A stretch of DNA of 64,000 nt from Glycomyces paridis (GTDB taxonomy: Bacteria > Actinomycetota > Actinomycetes > Mycobacteriales > Micromonosporaceae): assembly GCF_004912155.1 (NCBI RefSeq), contig NZ_STGX01000012.1, positions 62,001-126,000 on the forward strand. Reading direction: 5' to 3'. The position numbers and the translations under genes are program-made. The notes beneath the pieces were generated by a model, which saw only the letters and a list, made by a program, of their open reading frames with translations, was not told where the DNA came from and searched no databases. Numbering within the stretch: position 1 is the stretch's first letter; the number at the start of each line of letters is the position of its first letter. This document shows positions 42,137-50,628 of this stretch, piece by piece.

Positions 42137-42745
42137 ATGGCTGAGCATCCGAGCGGTTACGCCGCGATCTTCCTGGTCGGCGGCAAGGCGCGGCGGTTCG
42201 CCGGTTGCGCGAAGAGCGAACTGGTCGTCGGCGGTGCCACGATCTTGGAACGGATGCTGGCCGCGACCGAGTCCGCCGTGGCGCGGGTGGTCGTGGGCGC
42301 GCGGCCCGCCGAAGCCGCGCCCCTGCCCGAGGGGGTGCTCCAGGTTTTGGAGGACCCGCCGGGTTCGGGCCCGGCCCGGTCGGTGACCGCCGGCCTGCTC
42401 CAGGTGCCGGACGGCTGCGACCAGGTGGCGGTCCTCGGCGGCGACCTGCCTTTCCTGTCGGGTGAGGCGCTGCGCCTGCTCCACCGGCGCATGAGCGCCG
42501 CCGCTCCAGGCACGGGCGCGGTGTACTGCGATGACGCGGGCCGACGCCAGTGGCTGTGCGGCCTGTGGCCGGCGAAGCCGCTCCGCCAGAACGCGGAGTC
42601 GATCGAACCGGGCGCCCCCGCACGGCACCTGTTCACCGGGATCGAAGTCGAAACCGTCAACTGGGACCGGCCGAGTCCGCCCCCGTGGTTCGACTGCGAC
42701 ACCCCGCAGGACCTCGAACAGGCCCGCCACTGGGCCGCCGACTGA
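42137..42745 (+). CDS. mobA: Molybdenum cofactor guanylyltransferase-like NTP transferase
   Basis: 202 residues of the MobA nucleotidyltransferase fold. AIFLVGGKARRFAGCAKSEL corresponds to the nucleotide-binding LAGGxSxRMGxDK motif, with Met replaced by Phe; VAVLGGDLPFLSGEALRLL holds the metal Asp; WFDCDTPQDLEQAR is the usual C-terminal NTPD-type motif. It would add GMP to molybdopterin, in keeping with moaA-moaD at 23-24 kb, though the degenerate first motif leaves room for another NTP or sugar-phosphate substrate. Surrounded by short tandem repeats. Confidence 0.78.
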   Translation: MAEHPSGYAAIFLVGGKARRFAGCAKSELVVGGATILERMLAATESAVARVVVGARPAEAAPLPEGVLQVLEDPPGSGPARSVTAGLLQVPDGCDQVAVLGGDLPFLSGEALRLLHRRMSAAAPGTGAVYCDDAGRRQWLCGLWPAKPLRQNAESIEPGAPARHLFTGIEVETVNWDRPSPPPWFDCDTPQDLEQARHWAAD

Positions 42746-42843
42746 ACCAGCGGTATCGCCACAACCGATCCGCGAGGACGGTCAATGAAGACCGTCGGCC
42801 GCTCGCCCAAGCGACGGCCATCGCCACCATGCACGACAACAAC

Positions 42844-42905
42844 GCAAGGGCGGGTGGGCAAGGGGGAGGGGTGGGTGGGGGGCGGGGGGGAGGGCCCCCG
42901 GGGCC
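42844..42905 (+). repeat. G-rich dispersed element, copy 2
   Basis: The first 23 nt (42844-42866) are identical to the minus strand of 8558-8580; the G-rich continuation to GGGCCCC is similar but not identical. Strong G-quadruplex potential on the plus strand, immediately before an octanucleotide repeat. Confidence 0.75.
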
Positions 42906-42910
42906 AGCGA

Positions 42911-42942
42911 AGCCACGAAGCCACGAAGCCACGAAGCCACGA
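42911..42942 (+). repeat. Octanucleotide tandem repeat
   Basis: Four perfect copies of AGCCACGA, flanked by partial units; intergenic, 46 nt beyond the end of the convergent rhomboid gene. Confidence 0.9.
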
Positions 42943-42987
42943 AAGCCGACAATCACCGTGCCGAGGCCACCTGGCGGCGGCCCCGGG

Positions 42988-43950
42988 TCAGACGATGTCG
43001 TACTGGTTGTCGAGGATTCCGGTCTGGATGAAGGTGGCAACGGCGAGCGCCGCCAGAAGCACGGCGAAGCCCACCCAGTGCAGGCCGCGCCGCTCGCGCG
43101 GCGTGAAGGTCAGGATCGCACCGCAGATGAGGCCGCCTACCAGGCCGCCAATGTGGCCGGCGAAACTGACCGGAAGGAAGAACCCCAGAGCAAGGTTCAG
43201 GCCGATGAGTATGTAGAGGCTGCGGTTGTCGCGTTTGAGCTTCCGGTTGACCAGGATCAGGAGACCGAACAGGCCGTAGACGGCGCCGGAGGCGCCGGCG
43301 GTCGCCGTGTCGTACGAGAAGAAGTACACCGCGACCGATCCGGTCAGGCCCGACAGCATGTACACGGTGAAGAACCGGGCCGGGCCGAGATCGTGTTCGA
43401 GCGCACGGCCGAACATCCACAGCACCAGCATGTTGAAGCCCAAGTGGATCAACCCGTAGTGCAGGAACATGCTCGTGATCATGCGGTAGTAGCCACCGGC
43501 GGCGACGAACGGCGCGGTGACCGTCCTGCCGAACAGATCGAAAATCGCATGGGTGTCCGTGAAGATAGCCGATCCCTGCAGGTACCCGGGCTGGTAGCCG
43601 GGAAGGTACCCGATCTCGGCGCCGAACATGTGCAGCGGCGTGGTGCCCGCGGTGGTGAGACCGGCGAGGGTCCCGGTCGAGAGGGCCGCCAGGATGAACA
43701 CCGCGATGTTCGCGCCCACGAGGGCCTTGGTGACCGTGCCCGCCGAGCCCGCGCCGGCGACGCCGCCGAACGACGTGCGCGCTTGGCGCGTCGTTCGGCG
43801 GCCCTCTGCCACGCAGTCGGGGCAGTGGAAGCCGACCGGGGCGTCGATTCTGCAATCGGCGCAGATCGGTTTGCCGCAGCGGGAGCAGCTCAGGTAGGTC
43901 TGGCGATTCCGGTGGCGATAGCAGACCGGGGCAGACTGCTCATCGCTCAT
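42988..43950 (-). CDS. Rhomboid-family intramembrane protease with N-terminal zinc-binding domain
   Basis: 320 residues. The first ~50 hold seven Cys and His (VCYRHRNRQTYLSCSRCGKPICADC, then FHCPDC), a B-box-like zinc-binding module common in actinobacterial rhomboids. Then about seven membrane helices with HYGLIHLGFNMLVLW, the catalytic Ser in TAGASGAVYGLFG and the catalytic His in FAGHIGGLVGG. Cleaves membrane-spanning substrates; targets unknown. Starts 11 nt after the ppiA stop, so co-transcribed with ppiA. Confidence 0.9.
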   Translation of the reverse strand: MSDEQSAPVCYRHRNRQTYLSCSRCGKPICADCRIDAPVGFHCPDCVAEGRRTTRQARTSFGGVAGAGSAGTVTKALVGANIAVFILAALSTGTLAGLTTAGTTPLHMFGAEIGYLPGYQPGYLQGSAIFTDTHAIFDLFGRTVTAPFVAAGGYYRMITSMFLHYGLIHLGFNMLVLWMFGRALEHDLGPARFFTVYMLSGLTGSVAVYFFSYDTATAGASGAVYGLFGLLILVNRKLKRDNRSLYILIGLNLALGFFLPVSFAGHIGGLVGGLICGAILTFTPRERRGLHWVGFAVLLAALAVATFIQTGILDNQYDIV

Positions 43951-43961
43951 CGGGGCGTCGT

Positions 43962-44474
43962 CTATTTCTCGATGACGACGGACTCGATGACGATGTCGTT
44001 GACCGGGCGGTCCATGGGACCGGTGGCGGTCTTGCCGATCCGGTCGACGACGGACTTGGAGTCCTCGTCGGCGACCTTGCCGAAGATGGTGTGCTTGAAG
44101 TTCAAGTGCGGCGTCGGGCCCAGGGTGATGAAGAACTGGGAGCCGTTGGTGCCGGGGCCGGCGTTCGCCATGGCGAGCAGGTAGGGCTCGCCGAAGTGGA
44201 GGTCCGGGTGGAACTCGTCGGCGAACTTGTAGCCGGGGCCGCCGCGGCCGGTGCCGGTCGGGTCGCCGCCCTGGATCATGAAGCCGTCGATGACCCGGTG
44301 GAAGATGACACCGTCGTAGTACGGGCCCGAGCCGGGAGCGCCGGTCTCGGGGTCCTTGTATTCCCTCGTGCCCTCGGCCAGGCCCACGAAGTTCGCCACG
44401 GTCTTGGGCGCGTGGTTGTCGAGCAGCTCGATCGTGATGTCGCCTGCATTGGTCTTCAGCGTCGCCTTCGTCAT
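43962..44474 (-). CDS. ppiA: Cyclophilin-type peptidyl-prolyl isomerase
   Basis: 170 residues, cytosolic. Catalytic Arg/Phe region VIFHRVIDGFMIQGGD, then LLAMANAGPGTNGSQFFIT and HLNFKHTIFGKV, all standard cyclophilin A signatures. Assists proline-limited folding. ATG at 44474; no clear ribosome-binding site, with ACCATT 6 nt upstream as a weak leaderless signal. Linkage ppiA-rhomboid-crgA is conserved near the origin in actinobacteria. Confidence 0.93.
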   Translation of the reverse strand: MTKATLKTNAGDITIELLDNHAPKTVANFVGLAEGTREYKDPETGAPGSGPYYDGVIFHRVIDGFMIQGGDPTGTGRGGPGYKFADEFHPDLHFGEPYLLAMANAGPGTNGSQFFITLGPTPHLNFKHTIFGKVADEDSKSVVDRIGKTATGPMDRPVNDIVIESVVIEK

Positions 44475-44590
44475 GGCGTCAATGGTGCCAGACGGCCGAG
44501 GTTCGTCCAACTTTCTCCCCCGTTTCCCTCGACCGGTGTCACACCCCGGTGCACGATGAGACTGTCAAGCACCTAGAGGAGGCATTCACT

Positions 44591-44953
44591 ATGGGCTTCA
44601 GCCGACATTCCACGACTCCCGCGCGGGAAGCCGTGGACCATTTCCAGCAGGGCGTGACCTCGCTCAAGAACGCGGGGTTCGCGGCGGCGCGGGGGACGCG
44701 GGAAGCCGCGGCGCCGAAGGTCAACGTCGTCCTGGCCAAGGTCGGGCTCAGGAAGCCGCCCGCGCCGAAGTGGCCGTGGGTGGCGGGGGCGATCGGCGCG
44801 GGCCTCGCGCTCGGCGGCGCGGCCTTCTACCTGTGGTACCGGCAGCGGACCGAGTCGATCGGGGAGGCCCTCCTGGCGGAGGAGCTGCTCGACGAGGCGA
44901 ACCTCGACGACCGGGCGCTCACCGAGGAACTGGTCGACAGCGTCACGCGCTAG
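44591..44953 (+). CDS. Small membrane protein, actinobacterial
   Basis: 120 residues from ATG 44591 with GAGGAGG about 10 nt upstream; a GTG at 44549 would add 14 residues. N-terminal amphipathic part (REAVDHFQQGVTSLKNAGFAAARG), one membrane helix (WPWVAGAIGAGLALGGAAFYLWY) and an acidic tail (LLAEELLDEANLDDRALTEEL). Such DUF-type proteins often flank ppiA in actinobacteria. Function unknown. Confidence 0.72.
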   Translation: MGFSRHSTTPAREAVDHFQQGVTSLKNAGFAAARGTREAAAPKVNVVLAKVGLRKPPAPKWPWVAGAIGAGLALGGAAFYLWYRQRTESIGEALLAEELLDEANLDDRALTEELVDSVTR

Positions 44954-45348
44954 CGGGGACTGCTTCGGCGAAGCGAAGTGGAGCGGCATGGGCCGGCGTC
45001 AGCGCCGGCCCGGGGTCGCCCTCCGGCCGCGATGCGGCCGGCGGGGCGGCGGAACGCGATGCAGGGGGTCCGCGGCGACGCGGGTCCCCTGTTCGCGTGC
45101 AAGGGCTTCGCCGGAAAGGGCAACGCCGGACCGGTGTCCCGCCTCGGGGGGAGTGGGCGGGTCCACCGATCCGGCGCCAATGGGGGCGGGATCATGGATC
45201 TTCCGCGGCCTGGCCGCGGTCACGCAACGATTCTCGCGCCCCTTTCGCGTTCTGGGAAGGGCGGTGCGATGGCGGTTATACGCCATGTCGCATAACCGCC
45301 ATCCATTGTCGACGTTCCGTTTCGCAGTGGTCACGGAACGTGCGGCGT
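44954..45348. other. 395-bp region without genes, two inverted repeats
   Basis: A 9-bp GC stem at 44990-44998/45003-45011 probably terminates the upstream plus-strand gene. A second perfect 11-bp inverted repeat, ATGGCGGTTAT (45269-45279) with ATAACCGCCAT (45292-45302), lies 47 nt beyond the end of the minus-strand aminotransferase gene and may terminate it. Nothing else recognised. Confidence 0.55.
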
Positions 45349-46443
45349 TCAGGCGCGGGTGGCCTCCACGGCTCGGGCGAGGCGGCGCACGCCTTCGTCG
45401 ATCCGGTCGGCCTTGACGGCCGAGTAGGCCAGCCGCAGGCAGGACTCGCCGCCTTCGAGCACGAAGTCGGTGCCCTTGACGGCCTGGACGCCCTCGTCCG
45501 CCGCCGCGGCGACGACCTTCGCGCCGTCGACGCCCTCGCCGAGGTCGACCCACAGGAAGTAGCCGCCGTCGGGCACCACGAACTCGGCGTTCGGCAGGTG
45601 CGCGCGCAGCGAGGCCGAGAGCTGGTCGACCCGCTCTTCGAGCGCGGCCTTGACGGTCGCGATCGAGCGGTCGAGCGCCCCGGAGGCGGCGAACTGGTAG
45701 ATGGTGGCCTGCGCGAACATGTTCGGCGCGATGTAGGTGTTGGTGGCCGCCTCGGCGATCGTCTTGATGAGCGCGGCGGGGCCCACGAGGTAGCCGGTCC
45801 GCAGGCCCGGGCACACCGTCTTGGAGAACGAGGACGCGTACACGACGCGGTTGTCGCCGTCCTGGTCGAGCATCGTCGGGTGCTGCTCGCCGCGGAAGCG
45901 GATGTCGTAGTACGGGTCGTCCTCGAAGATCGTGAACTCGTACTCGGCGGCGAGCTGGAGCAGGCGCACGCGCTTCTCGCCCGAGAGCGACACGCCCGCC
46001 GGGTTCTGGAAGTTCGGGATGATGTGCGCGAGGGTCGGCCGCACACCGCCCTTGAGCAGGCCTTCGAGCTCGTCGACGTCGAGGCCGTCGGCCTGGACGC
46101 GCACGGGGTGGAGGTCGCCGCGGCGGTTGCGCAGGCCCAGGAGCGTCCGGTCGTAGCTCGGGCGCTCGACGATCACCGGCGAGTCGGGCTTGACCAGCTC
46201 GTCGAACAGGAACGCGTCGGCCTGCATGGAGCCGTTGGTGATGAGCACGTTCGCGGGGGTCACGCCGTGCTTGGCGGCGATCCACTCGCGCAGCGGGCCG
46301 TAGCCCACGGACGTGCCGTAGCCGGTGACCCCGGCCGGATCGGACTCGATGGCGGCGACGGCGGCGGCCTTGAGCCCCTCGGTGTCGACGATGTCGAGCG
46401 ACGGGGCGCCCCGGGAGAAAGAGATGACGTCGGTGTTCGGCAT
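45349..46443 (-). CDS. PLP-dependent aminotransferase, MocR/2-aminoadipate type without HTH
   Basis: 364 residues, fold-type I class I/II. VISFSRGAPSLDIVD at the N terminus, PNFQNPAGVSLSGEKR (Asn/Pro of substrate site), FEDDPYYDIRF (Asp to PLP nitrogen), YASSFSKTVCPGLRTGYLVGP with the PLP Lys, and ESCLRLAYSAVKADRIDEGV with the carboxylate-binding Arg. Sequence is of the 2-aminoadipate/valine-pyruvate group. ATG at 46443 follows TACGCT by 6 nt, implying a leaderless mRNA. Substrate not known. Confidence 0.87.
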   Translation of the reverse strand: MPNTDVISFSRGAPSLDIVDTEGLKAAAVAAIESDPAGVTGYGTSVGYGPLREWIAAKHGVTPANVLITNGSMQADAFLFDELVKPDSPVIVERPSYDRTLLGLRNRRGDLHPVRVQADGLDVDELEGLLKGGVRPTLAHIIPNFQNPAGVSLSGEKRVRLLQLAAEYEFTIFEDDPYYDIRFRGEQHPTMLDQDGDNRVVYASSFSKTVCPGLRTGYLVGPAALIKTIAEAATNTYIAPNMFAQATIYQFAASGALDRSIATVKAALEERVDQLSASLRAHLPNAEFVVPDGGYFLWVDLGEGVDGAKVVAAAADEGVQAVKGTDFVLEGGESCLRLAYSAVKADRIDEGVRRLARAVEATRA

Positions 46444-46449
46444 GACACC

Positions 46450-46455
46450 AGCGTA
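46450..46455 (-). promoter_or_regulatory. -10 hexamer of a leaderless promoter (aminotransferase)
   Basis: TACGCT on the minus strand, 6 nt before the ATG at 46443. Confidence 0.55.
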
Positions 46456-46722
46456 AGCGGCCCAAAGGGCGGACGTCGAGCGGTGGGGGCCGGGCTCACG
46501 CCGGGCCTCACCGCGCGGCACCGCGGATCAGCGGCGGGCACCTCCCGGCACCGCCCGGGCCGCGCCGCGCGGCCCGCGGGTGCCGCGCCGCGATACGGTG
46601 AGGCGGCGGGCCCGCAGGCCCGTTCGACGCTTTCGACAACCGTGGCCCGCGGGCGGACACCGCCTCGCGCGGGCGGTCGCGCTCGACCGGGCGCCGCCGC
46701 CGGGCCCAGAAGGAGGAGGACG

Positions 46723-47241
46723 ATGACGTCGCTCGACCGCACCAGGGCCCCCTGGCCCTACGATTTCCTTCCCCCGCTCCCGTCGTTCGCGGTCGTCTCC
46801 GACGACGTGGCCGACGGCGCGACCCTCGACCTCGCGCAGGTCGCCGGGCAGGACGTGTCGCCGCACCTCGCCTGGTCGGGCTTCCCCGCCGAGACCGCCG
46901 CGTTCGCCGTCACCTGCTTCGACCCGGACGCGCCCACCGGCTCGGGCTGGTGGCACTGGATGCTCCTGGGCCTGGACGTATCGGTCACCGAGCTCGCGAC
47001 CGGCGCCGCGGCCGCCCCGCCCGCCGGGAGCGTGCAGCTGCGCAACGACTCCGGCTCGATCGGCTACGCGGGCGCCGCCCCGCCCCAGGGCGACCCCGAG
47101 CACCGCTACCTGTTCGCCGTCCACGCCCTCGCGGCCCCCGTGGAGGTCGACGCGTCCTCCTCGATGGCAGTGGGCGCCTTCCACCTGACGTTCAACGCGA
47201 TCGCGCGGGCCGTCGTCGCCCCAGTGTTCCGCAATGCCTGA
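46723..47241 (+). CDS. YbhB/YbcL-type phosphatidylethanolamine-binding protein family
   Basis: 172 residues of the PEBP (Raf-kinase-inhibitor-like) fold. Ligand-pocket motifs: SPHLAWSGFPAETAAFAVTC, DPDAPTGSGWWHWMLLG, and GAAPPQGDPEHRYLFAVHAL. Bacterial members are small cytosolic proteins of uncertain role. ATG with AAGGAGGAGG upstream, the strongest ribosome-binding site in this part. It overlaps the thiolase gene by 8 nt, so the two are co-translated. Confidence 0.87.
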   Translation: MTSLDRTRAPWPYDFLPPLPSFAVVSDDVADGATLDLAQVAGQDVSPHLAWSGFPAETAAFAVTCFDPDAPTGSGWWHWMLLGLDVSVTELATGAAAAPPAGSVQLRNDSGSIGYAGAAPPQGDPEHRYLFAVHALAAPVEVDASSSMAVGAFHLTFNAIARAVVAPVFRNA

Positions 47242-48391
47242 GGCCGTCGTCCTCGCCGCCGCCCGCACCCCGCTGGGCAGGAGGGGCGGCGTCCTGGCGG
47301 GCGTGCACGCCGTCGACCTCGCCGCGCACGCCATGAACGCGGCGCTCCAACGGTCGGGGATCGGGCCCGACGCCGTCGACGACGTCGTGCTCGGCTGCGT
47401 CTCGCAGGTCGGCGAGCAGTCCTGGAACGTCGCCCGCAACGCGGTCCTCGCCGCGGGCTGGCCCGAGACGATCCCCGGCACCACGGTCGACCGCCAGTGC
47501 GGTTCGAGCCAGCAGGCGGTCGCGTTCGCGGCGGCCGCGGTCCTGGCCGGGCACGCCGACGTGATCGTCGCCGGGGGCGTCGAGTCGATGAGCCGCGTCC
47601 CGATGGGGTCGAGCGTCGGTTCCGGCGCGGGCGAGCCGTACGGGCCGCGGGTGCGCGAGCGGTACGCGTCGAGCGTGGACGCCGAGGCGGCGCTGCCGTT
47701 CAACCAGGGCGTGGCCGCCGAGCTGGTCGCGGGCCGGTACGGGGTCGGCCGGGAGGCCATGGACGCGTTCGCGCTGGCCAGTCACGAAAAGGCCGCGGCG
47801 GCGTCCGATGGCGGGGCGTTCGCGGCGGAGATCGCGCCGATCGCGGGTGTCGCTGCGGACGAGGGCATCCGGCGGGACACGAGCATGGAGCGGCTCGCCG
47901 GGCTCAAGCCGGCGTTCACCGCGGACGGGTCGGTGACCGCAGGGTCGTCCTCGCAGATCTCGGACGGGGCCGCGGCGCTGGTGATCACGACCGACGTCCA
48001 CGCCCGCCGGCTCGGGGTGCGGCCGCTGGCGCGGATCGCGGCGGCGTGCACCGTCGGCTCCGACCCGTTGCTCATGCTCGACGGTCCGATCCCGGCGACC
48101 GCGAGGATATTGCGGCGCACCGGGCTCGACCTCGACGAGATCGACGTGTTCGAGGTGAACGAGGCGTTCGCTGCGGTGCCGCTCGCGTGGCTGGCCGAGA
48201 CCGGCGCGGACGAGGAGCGCATGAACCCGCGGGGCGGGGCGATCGCGCTCGGGCACCCGCTGGGCGCTTCGGGCGCGCGCCTTGCCGCGACGATGCTCCA
48301 CTACATGCTGGACACCGGTGCCGGGCGTGGTCTCCAGGTCATGTGCGAAGGCGGGGGCATGGCCAACGCGACGGTCTTCGAACTGCTCTGA
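47234..48391 (+). CDS. Thiolase (acetyl-CoA acyltransferase family)
   Basis: 385 residues, full-length. Active-site Cys in TTVDRQCGSSQQAVAF, NEAFAAVPLAW with the conserved Asn-Glu-Ala-Phe, GGAIALGHPLGASGARL with the catalytic His, and CEGGGMANATVFE with the second Cys. It cleaves 3-oxoacyl-CoA or condenses acyl-CoAs; chain-length preference unknown. Coupled to the upstream PEBP gene. A copy of the dispersed repeat begins 10 nt after the stop. Confidence 0.93.
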   Translation: MPEAVVLAAARTPLGRRGGVLAGVHAVDLAAHAMNAALQRSGIGPDAVDDVVLGCVSQVGEQSWNVARNAVLAAGWPETIPGTTVDRQCGSSQQAVAFAAAAVLAGHADVIVAGGVESMSRVPMGSSVGSGAGEPYGPRVRERYASSVDAEAALPFNQGVAAELVAGRYGVGREAMDAFALASHEKAAAASDGGAFAAEIAPIAGVAADEGIRRDTSMERLAGLKPAFTADGSVTAGSSSQISDGAAALVITTDVHARRLGVRPLARIAAACTVGSDPLLMLDGPIPATARILRRTGLDLDEIDVFEVNEAFAAVPLAWLAETGADEERMNPRGGAIALGHPLGASGARLAATMLHYMLDTGAGRGLQVMCEGGGMANATVFELL

Positions 48392-48400
48392 TCAAACTCG

Positions 48401-48475
48401 GATGAATCACGAAATATACGGATAAATCCGGCCTAAGGGACCCCTGGTTTAAAAGTACTCCGGGGGTCCGACAAG
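48401..48475 (-). repeat. Dispersed intergenic repeat, copy 2
   Basis: Reverse complement of this segment aligns with 280-345: CTTGTCGGACC..., AAACCAGGGGTCCCTTA, GGCCGGAT, CGTGATTCATC. It carries about 9 nt (CGTATATTT) missing from copy 1. Starts 10 nt after the thiolase stop and ends 41 nt before the crgA stop on the other strand. Confidence 0.8.
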
Positions 48476-48515
48476 GTTTTCGGGACAGCAGTTGCGAGCC
48501 GCGCTCAGATTCGTC

Positions 48516-48779
48516 TCAGCGCCACTTCGAGAGGACCAGGAGCGCCGCGACCATGCAGGAGAAGCCGACGGCCAGGTTCCAGTAGCCCCAAGCGGCGACC
48601 GGGTAGGCCATGCCGGAGAGGTAGAAGAGCGTCAGCCAGCCGATGCCGAGGACGATGAGGACCACCGCGGTGATCGGCACCCACATCGGGCTCGGCTCGT
48701 AGCTCTCGCCCGAGGCCGAGCTCGTGCTCCCGCCGGAGGTTGAGTAGACCTTCTTCTTGCGCACGCGTGACTTCGGCAT
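48516..48779 (-). CDS. crgA: Cell division protein CrgA
   Basis: 87 residues. Starts MPKSRVRKKKVY, the conserved basic N terminus of CrgA, then two membrane helices (MWVPITAVVLIVLGIGWLTLFYL; WGYWNLAVGFSCMVAALLVL) and ends SKWR. CrgA is a membrane protein that interacts with FtsZ and peptidoglycan synthases at the septum in actinobacteria. ATG 48779 with GGAG 8 nt upstream. A 7-bp inverted repeat (48860-48866/48876-48882) and TACGCT on the minus strand lie in its promoter region. Confidence 0.95.
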   Translation of the reverse strand: MPKSRVRKKKVYSTSGGSTSSASGESYEPSPMWVPITAVVLIVLGIGWLTLFYLSGMAYPVAAWGYWNLAVGFSCMVAALLVLSKWR

Positions 48780-49122
48780 CGACGATTCTCCAACTGAGGG
48801 ACATGTCCGGCCTCCAGGGTACCGCCCGCCGGTGACGCGCCGTCCGCGCGGCATAGCGTAGCTCACACCTCGGGAGTGAGCTGCCGAAGCGCTCGCGCGC
48901 GGCGGCCGCGCCACCGCCGGAAGCCCTCGGCGGGAACGGGTTCGGCGGGCCGCGGCGCGGGCGGCCCGACACTCCCGTGAGCGAAGCGGAATGCGAGGCC
49001 CCGCGCCTGCCCGTTCGGTTGATACTCGCGTTCGCGCGACAACCCTAGGATGGCCTCGCGCGTTATGGTTACGACATCACGCAGGCGTTGAGAACACCGG
49101 CACGACGGAGGCGAAGTTCCAG
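48780..49122. other. Divergent crgA/sortase promoter region (343 bp)
   Basis: No gene. Inverted repeat AGCTCAC (48860-48866) with GTGAGCT (48876-48882), 9-nt gap, near a minus-strand TACGCT that may be the crgA -10. A plus-strand TAGGAT at 49046-49051 is a candidate -10 for the sortase gene. Confidence 0.5.
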
Positions 49123-50301
49123 GTGAGCGATCAGGACTGGTCCCCCTTCGCGAACGAGCCCCGGCCGCGCCCGCCGCAGGGCCCGCCGCCCGGTCCCGGC
49201 CGCGCCGGCGTCCCCCCGCCGGGCCGTCCGCCCGGCCCCGCCCCGAGCGGCCAGGCGAAGGTCCCGCCTCCCGACCCGGGAGCGGCCGGACGCGCGACGC
49301 CGCCGTCCCCGCCCCGGCCGACCTCCCCGCCGCGCGCCTCCCCGCCCGAACCGGGCGCCGCCGGACGCGCCACCCCGCCCCCGCCCCCCGAACCCGCAGG
49401 CCCCCGCCCCGCCGCCCCGCCGCCGTCCGGACCGGACTTCGACGAGACCACCGCCCTGCGGCCGCCCGGCCTCAACCGGGCCGCCCGCGCGCCGCTCGTG
49501 CCCGAACCCGACGGCACCGCGATCCTCCCGGTCATCCCCGCCGACGACGCCGTCCCGGCCCCTCCCGGCGCCGACAGCGAGGCCCGCAAGAAGCGATCGG
49601 TCAAGCGCCACCGCGGCGACGGCGGCGGCATGCGCGGCACCGTCCGCGGCCTGGGCGAAGCGCTCATCACCCTCGGCGCGGTCGTCCTCCTCTACGCCGG
49701 CTACGAGGTCTTCGGCGTCTCCGCCGAGATCAACAACGAGCAGCAGACCCTCTCGACCGACCTCGACTCCATCTGGGACGGCGAGGTCGAGGGCGAGACG
49801 GTCGACGGCGCGCCGATCCCCGAGCTCGGCGACGCCTTCGCCCGCATGTGGGCCCCCGACATCCGCGCCGAGGCCTGGACCCTCGTGGAGGGCACCGAGC
49901 CGTCCGACATCGAGTACGCGCCCGGCCGCTTCCTCGACGGCGCCTACCCCGGCGAGCAGGGCAACTTCACGCTCGCGGGCCACAACGTGCCCGCGATCTT
50001 CTCCGAGATCCGCTCCCTGGAGGCCGGCGACAAGGTCGTGATCGAGACGAAGGAGTTCTTCTACGTCTACGAGGTCCAGGAGCACGAGGTCGTCAACGAG
50101 ACCGAGGTGACCATCACCGAGCCCGTGCCCCACCAGCCCGGGGTGGAGCCCGGCGACGAGGACTACTGGCTGACCCTGTTCACCTGCCACCCGCGGTGGG
50201 ACAACTACGAGCGCTACGTCGTCTACAGCCAGCTGGTGGACACCATCGAACGCGACCCCGAGGGCGACCTGCCCCCAGCCGCCATCGACCCGGAGGTCTG
50301 A
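49123..50301 (+). CDS. srtE: Class E sortase with Pro-rich cytoplasmic arm
   Basis: 392 residues from a GTG with GGAGG upstream. Residues 1-~165 are Pro/Ala/Gly-rich and cytoplasmic and include DFDETTALRPPG and PDGTAILPV, Thr motifs similar to those of the 365-1795 protein. A membrane helix (GEALITLGAVVLLYAGYEVF) follows a basic segment. The sortase domain has catalytic His in FTLAGHNVPAIF, catalytic Cys in WLTLFTCHPRW and Arg in ERYVVYSQL. Class E enzymes join proteins with LAXTG-type signals to peptidoglycan or assemble pili. A small membrane-protein gene follows after 1 nt. Confidence 0.92.
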   Translation: MSDQDWSPFANEPRPRPPQGPPPGPGRAGVPPPGRPPGPAPSGQAKVPPPDPGAAGRATPPSPPRPTSPPRASPPEPGAAGRATPPPPPEPAGPRPAAPPPSGPDFDETTALRPPGLNRAARAPLVPEPDGTAILPVIPADDAVPAPPGADSEARKKRSVKRHRGDGGGMRGTVRGLGEALITLGAVVLLYAGYEVFGVSAEINNEQQTLSTDLDSIWDGEVEGETVDGAPIPELGDAFARMWAPDIRAEAWTLVEGTEPSDIEYAPGRFLDGAYPGEQGNFTLAGHNVPAIFSEIRSLEAGDKVVIETKEFFYVYEVQEHEVVNETEVTITEPVPHQPGVEPGDEDYWLTLFTCHPRWDNYERYVVYSQLVDTIERDPEGDLPPAAIDPEV

Positions 50302-50302
50302 C

Positions 50303-50599
50303 GTGTACGCGTGGATCTGGAGCAAACTGCCGTTCGGCCTGCCCGGCAAGATCGTCGGCTCGCTCGCGCTCGGCGCGGGCACGGTCGCGCTGCTGTGGCT
50401 CGTGCTCTTCCCCGCCGTGCGCCCCCACATGCCGTGGAGCAATGTGGACCCCGCCGGCGGCGTCAACGTCGAGCAGCCCGAGGACGGCGAGCCCGCCGAG
50501 TCGCCCACGTGCACGCCCGGCGTGGACTGCCAGGGCACCGGCTTCGACCCCGAGGACTGGCAGACCGCCGAGTCCCCCGACGGGGAGTCCGAGGATTGA
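50303..50599 (+). CDS. Small membrane protein linked to sortase
   Basis: 98 residues from a GTG with GGAGG 6 nt upstream. Basic N terminus (WIWSKLPFGLPGK), one membrane helix (GSLALGAGTVALLWLVLFPAV), then an acidic extracytoplasmic tail with two Cys (SPTCTPGVDCQG). The same small gene is found after class E sortase in related actinobacteria. Function unknown; a sortase partner is plausible. Confidence 0.78.
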   Translation: MYAWIWSKLPFGLPGKIVGSLALGAGTVALLWLVLFPAVRPHMPWSNVDPAGGVNVEQPEDGEPAESPTCTPGVDCQGTGFDPEDWQTAESPDGESED

Positions 50600-50628
50600 G
50601 CGCCGGTGGCACGCGGTGACGGTCGCTG

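Noticed and set aside
41940-42942. Short direct repeats as a CRISPR array
   Set aside because: Units of 7 and 8 nt directly abut with no spacers, and no cas genes are present.
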